A stretch of 6,557 nt of DNA from positions 1 through 6,557 of the forward strand of contig JASLMQ010001051.1 in NCBI GenBank assembly GCA_030746455.1, given 5' to 3'. Origin of the DNA: Candidatus Latescibacterota bacterium (GTDB lineage Bacteria > Latescibacterota > UBA2968 > GCA-2709665). Numbering within the stretch: position 1 is the first letter of the stretch; each line of letters opens with the position of its first letter. A model generated the notes under the pieces. The model was not told where the DNA came from and did no database searches. It saw nothing but the letters and a program-made list of their open reading frames with translations. The translations under genes and the position numbers were made by a program. Positions 4,427-6,557 of this stretch are shown in pieces.

Positions 4427-6557
4427 GCAGACCTCCCTCCATTGTCGAGATCCCCTTCGCACAGGGAGTCACGGACCTGGATCCGCTCCACCGAGTCGCC
4501 CTGTCCGAAATCGTAGATGTCGAACGACATCCTTCCGTCACCGTTCGCGTCGACGGAAATCCGGCCGCACGACTCCGGGTCTGTGTCCACCAGGATCGTG
4601 TCGGCGTCGACCTGAACCACCCGCCACTCGCTGCCCTCTTGGTTGACGAGGCGCGCGCCACGGCACTGAGCCCGGATCGGCTGCTGGATGATGGCGCTCG
4701 CATCGTACCCGAGACGGTTCCCCCGGGCCTCGCCCGTCAAGGAGCCCGTGGCGATCCTGAGGTCGGTCCATTCATCCCCGACCGTCACCTCGCCTCGCGG
4801 CCCAACCGCTTCGGCCCGGTAGAAGGTGTTCCGTCCCAGGTCGTTCTCGATGATCAGAAGGTCCCCTTCCCCGACAGAGCCGTCACCCTCGACCCACATA
4901 CTGCGACTTCCTGGTTCCACCGCACTCACCTGTCCCACCCGTTCACGCCGGGCGGAAAGCTCGCGAGCCATCCTTGCATCGGGACCGATGTGCTGCAAGG
5001 TCACCTCGTCTCCAGCCACCCGTAGGGTCAGATGCCCCCCGCTGGCCAGATGAAGGGTCACCCGTCCGTCCACTGAATCGAACGAGGCGTCGCGGATCCG
5101 TGCCTCGCCCTGGTGGGGTTCGACCACGGCGAGGAACTGGGTCGACCTGTGCGCCCCGGACCCCAGCTCGCCCGACCGGGCGATCACGAAGGGAAGCGGG
5201 GTGTTCTTCTGGGGTACGGTGGGCGATGTGGGTCCCTCGGCTACCCAGAAGCCATCGGCGCACGCCGTGGGCATCCACAGATCCAGCGCGGTGCCCGCCT
5301 CGTCTCTCCTGGGAAGCGTGAATCTCACCACGTCCGCGTCGTCGTCAACCTTCGCCTCGCGGACCTCCGTCAGATAGGCCAGGCAGCGGTCGCTCGAGCC
5401 CTCCTCGGGACACCCGTACGGTACATGCCTTCCGTGCCAGGCCCCCTGGAGCGTCTCGAACGTCGATACCGTTCCCAGTCGCCCCCCGGTCAGCCCCACG
5501 CTCTTCGCCCCATCGGCCGCGGCACCGTGGAAGCTGTATGCGTGCTCCGCTCCACCGGCAACCCTGAAGAAGTCCACCACCACGGATCCGCCGCCCGGCA
5601 GGTCCACCAGGCACAGGGTCCGCCCGTATTCAGAGGAAAGACCCTTGTACGAGGATGGAGATTCGGCGGCGAAAGCCCTGAATCCGGGACGGTCCACGAA
5701 AAGCCTCAACCTTCCCCGCTCGAAGTCCGGATCGATCCGCTCCCGATCGATCATCACGGTCCAGTGCGATAGCGTGTGGTTCACCCAATCGTCACGAGCC
5801 GGGTGTTTGAGGTTGTCCGGATACCCGATATCGGGAACCAGAGCGTAGCCATATCCGTACAGGATCGGGTTGAAGGTGTCGAAGTGCGTGTGACTGCCCC
5901 CGAACCCGTCGAAGGTCACGAAGAGGTCGAAGGGGCAACCCCTGTCTCCGCCTCGCAGGACCGCGTAGCCCGAGCGCTCGTGACTGCTCGATCGCGGAAG
6001 CCCGCTCGCCGCCTCCAGGCCCTCCTGAACGCGCCTGGTTTCTCCGACGGTATAGCCGGTTAGCAGCTCATCGCGCGTATGGAATGACCTCTCCGACGAC
6101 AGCTCCCCCATCATACCGACTGGTTGAAGCAGCCTGAGGTCCTCCCAGGCCAGGTAGGCCCTCTGATAGGTTTCGGCATCGAAGGCGATGCCCCGTTCGA
6201 GCCTGGCCAGGGCGTTCCCGCCGGCATCGTCCGTGTTGGGCAGGACCCGATCCAGGCAGGTCATCGAGGGCCCGAAAAGGAGGCCCTTGACGACCCTCGG
6301 TGAAGACAGCTCGGGGTCGAACCGCTGCAGCCAGTCGAAGGCCTTTCTCAGGGCAAGGATGCCCAGCTGGCCATAGCCCGGGATGGCGCCCTCGTAGTAG
6401 GCGCCATCGTTCGTGAACCAGTTCGTCGCAATGGTCTCCAGCGTCGAGCGCGCGTATTCGTAGTACTCGGGCTCGTCCAGCACAACCGCGAGAAGGCTCA
6501 GCGTCTCCAGGTGGAGCATCGTCGCATTGGAATATCTCGGCTCTATCGAGGCGTACA
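4423..6557 (-). CDS. Heparinase II/III-family protein (putative polysaccharide lyase), 5' end outside the window
   Basis: The frame stays open past the first internal ATG (6519) to the window edge with coding-like sequence (YASIEPRYSNAT), so the protein is N-terminally partial and any signal peptide is not visible. Numbering from ATG 6519 (698 aa seen): residues 1-80 are the end of an alpha/alpha-toroid, with DGAYYEGAIPGYG (38-50), where Y41 or Y42 is a candidate catalytic Tyr. The beta-sandwich domain carries GGSHTHFD (207-214; H210, H212), VPDIGYPD (228-235) and TLSHWTV (249-255), where the usual Asn after SH is Trp. Blocks RTLCLVDL (300-307), VVDFFRVAGG and YSFHG match the plus-strand enzyme in order, so the two are paralogues. 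The C terminus holds DANGDGRMSFD (657-667), an EF-hand- or dockerin-like acidic loop lacking an acid at loop position 12, then YDFGQGD (669-675). Its stop codon overlaps the aroQ-like start. It probably degrades an acidic polysaccharide; the substrate is unknown. Confidence 0.87.
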   Translation of the reverse strand, partial: YASIEPRYSNATMLHLETLSLLAVVLDEPEYYEYARSTLETIATNWFTNDGAYYEGAIPGYGQLGILALRKAFDWLQRFDPELSSPRVVKGLLFGPSMTCLDRVLPNTDDAGGNALARLERGIAFDAETYQRAYLAWEDLRLLQPVGMMGELSSERSFHTRDELLTGYTVGETRRVQEGLEAASGLPRSSSHERSGYAVLRGGDRGCPFDLFVTFDGFGGSHTHFDTFNPILYGYGYALVPDIGYPDNLKHPARDDWVNHTLSHWTVMIDRERIDPDFERGRLRLFVDRPGFRAFAAESPSSYKGLSSEYGRTLCLVDLPGGGSVVVDFFRVAGGAEHAYSFHGAAADGAKSVGLTGGRLGTVSTFETLQGAWHGRHVPYGCPEEGSSDRCLAYLTEVREAKVDDDADVVRFTLPRRDEAGTALDLWMPTACADGFWVAEGPTSPTVPQKNTPLPFVIARSGELGSGAHRSTQFLAVVEPHQGEARIRDASFDSVDGRVTLHLASGGHLTLRVAGDEVTLQHIGPDARMARELSARRERVGQVSAVEPGSRSMWVEGDGSVGEGDLLIIENDLGRNTFYRAEAVGPRGEVTVGDEWTDLRIATGSLTGEARGNRLGYDASAIIQQPIRAQCRGARLVNQEGSEWRVVQVDADTILVDTDPESCGRISVDANGDGRMSFDIYDFGQGDSVERIQVRDSLCEGDLDNGGRSA
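4431..4440 (-). promoter_or_regulatory. Strong ribosome binding site of the aroQ-like gene
   Basis: Read on the minus strand, GGAGGGAGGT ends 4 bases before the ATG at 4426. It lies within the last codons of the upstream gene and decides the start in favour of 4426 over the in-frame ATG at 4462. Confidence 0.8.

Noticed and set aside
4427..4462. Extended aroQ start at 4462, adding 12 residues
   Set aside because: The added residues do not match the family, and the strong ribosome binding site lies directly before the ATG at 4426.
4497..4550. True dockerin domain at the end of the second lyase
   Set aside because: Dockerins have two such calcium repeats with an Asp at loop position 12; here there is only one loop and position 12 is Ile.
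1..6557. tRNA, rRNA, CRISPR array or transposase gene
   Set aside because: No cloverleaf, rRNA-like stretch, regularly spaced repeats or transposase-like protein was seen on either strand.

Overview
The window comes from a high-GC, Gram-negative-type bacterium. The genes have strongly GC-biased third codon positions, a Sec signal peptide on a large secreted enzyme, and a probable PilZ/YcgR-like (cyclic-di-GMP receptor family) protein. Two large heparinase II/III-family proteins side by side fit polysaccharide-degrading lineages such as Planctomycetota, Latescibacterota, Poribacteria or Hydrogenedentota. The sequence alone does not fix the phylum.

Layout. Bases 1-130 carry no gene but hold a dense set of inverted repeats in a relatively AT-rich stretch. 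From 131 to 739 (+) runs a coding-like frame resembling a YcgR-type PilZ protein with degenerate c-di-GMP motifs. The first usable start codon (GTG at 296) lies inside the apparent domain homology, so the gene may be 5'-truncated. After 44 bp comes a complete secreted heparinase II/III-family protein (784-3948, +, 1054 aa). A 34 bp convergent gap with a small hairpin separates it from two minus-strand genes. These are a type II 3-dehydroquinate dehydratase homologue (aroQ-like, 3983-4426) and, upstream of it in the same operon, a second heparinase II/III-family protein (4423-6557) that runs off the right edge. The stop codon of the second enzyme and the start codon of aroQ overlap as ATGA.

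How the parts may work together. The two large proteins are paralogues: both carry the GG-(x)-H-x-H-x-D and TLSH signatures of the heparinase C-terminal beta-sandwich, matching downstream beta blocks, and a similar C-terminal tail ending in YDFGxGD. They are probably polysaccharide lyases or related enzymes acting outside the cytoplasm on uronate-containing glycans; the substrate cannot be read from sequence. The AroQ homologue keeps most catalytic residues of type II dehydroquinases, but Gly79 replaces the active-site His that corresponds to His81 of the Mycobacterium tuberculosis enzyme. Together with its translational coupling to a putative lyase, this raises the possibility that it is a repurposed dehydratase in glycan catabolism and not the shikimate-pathway enzyme. 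That last step is inference.
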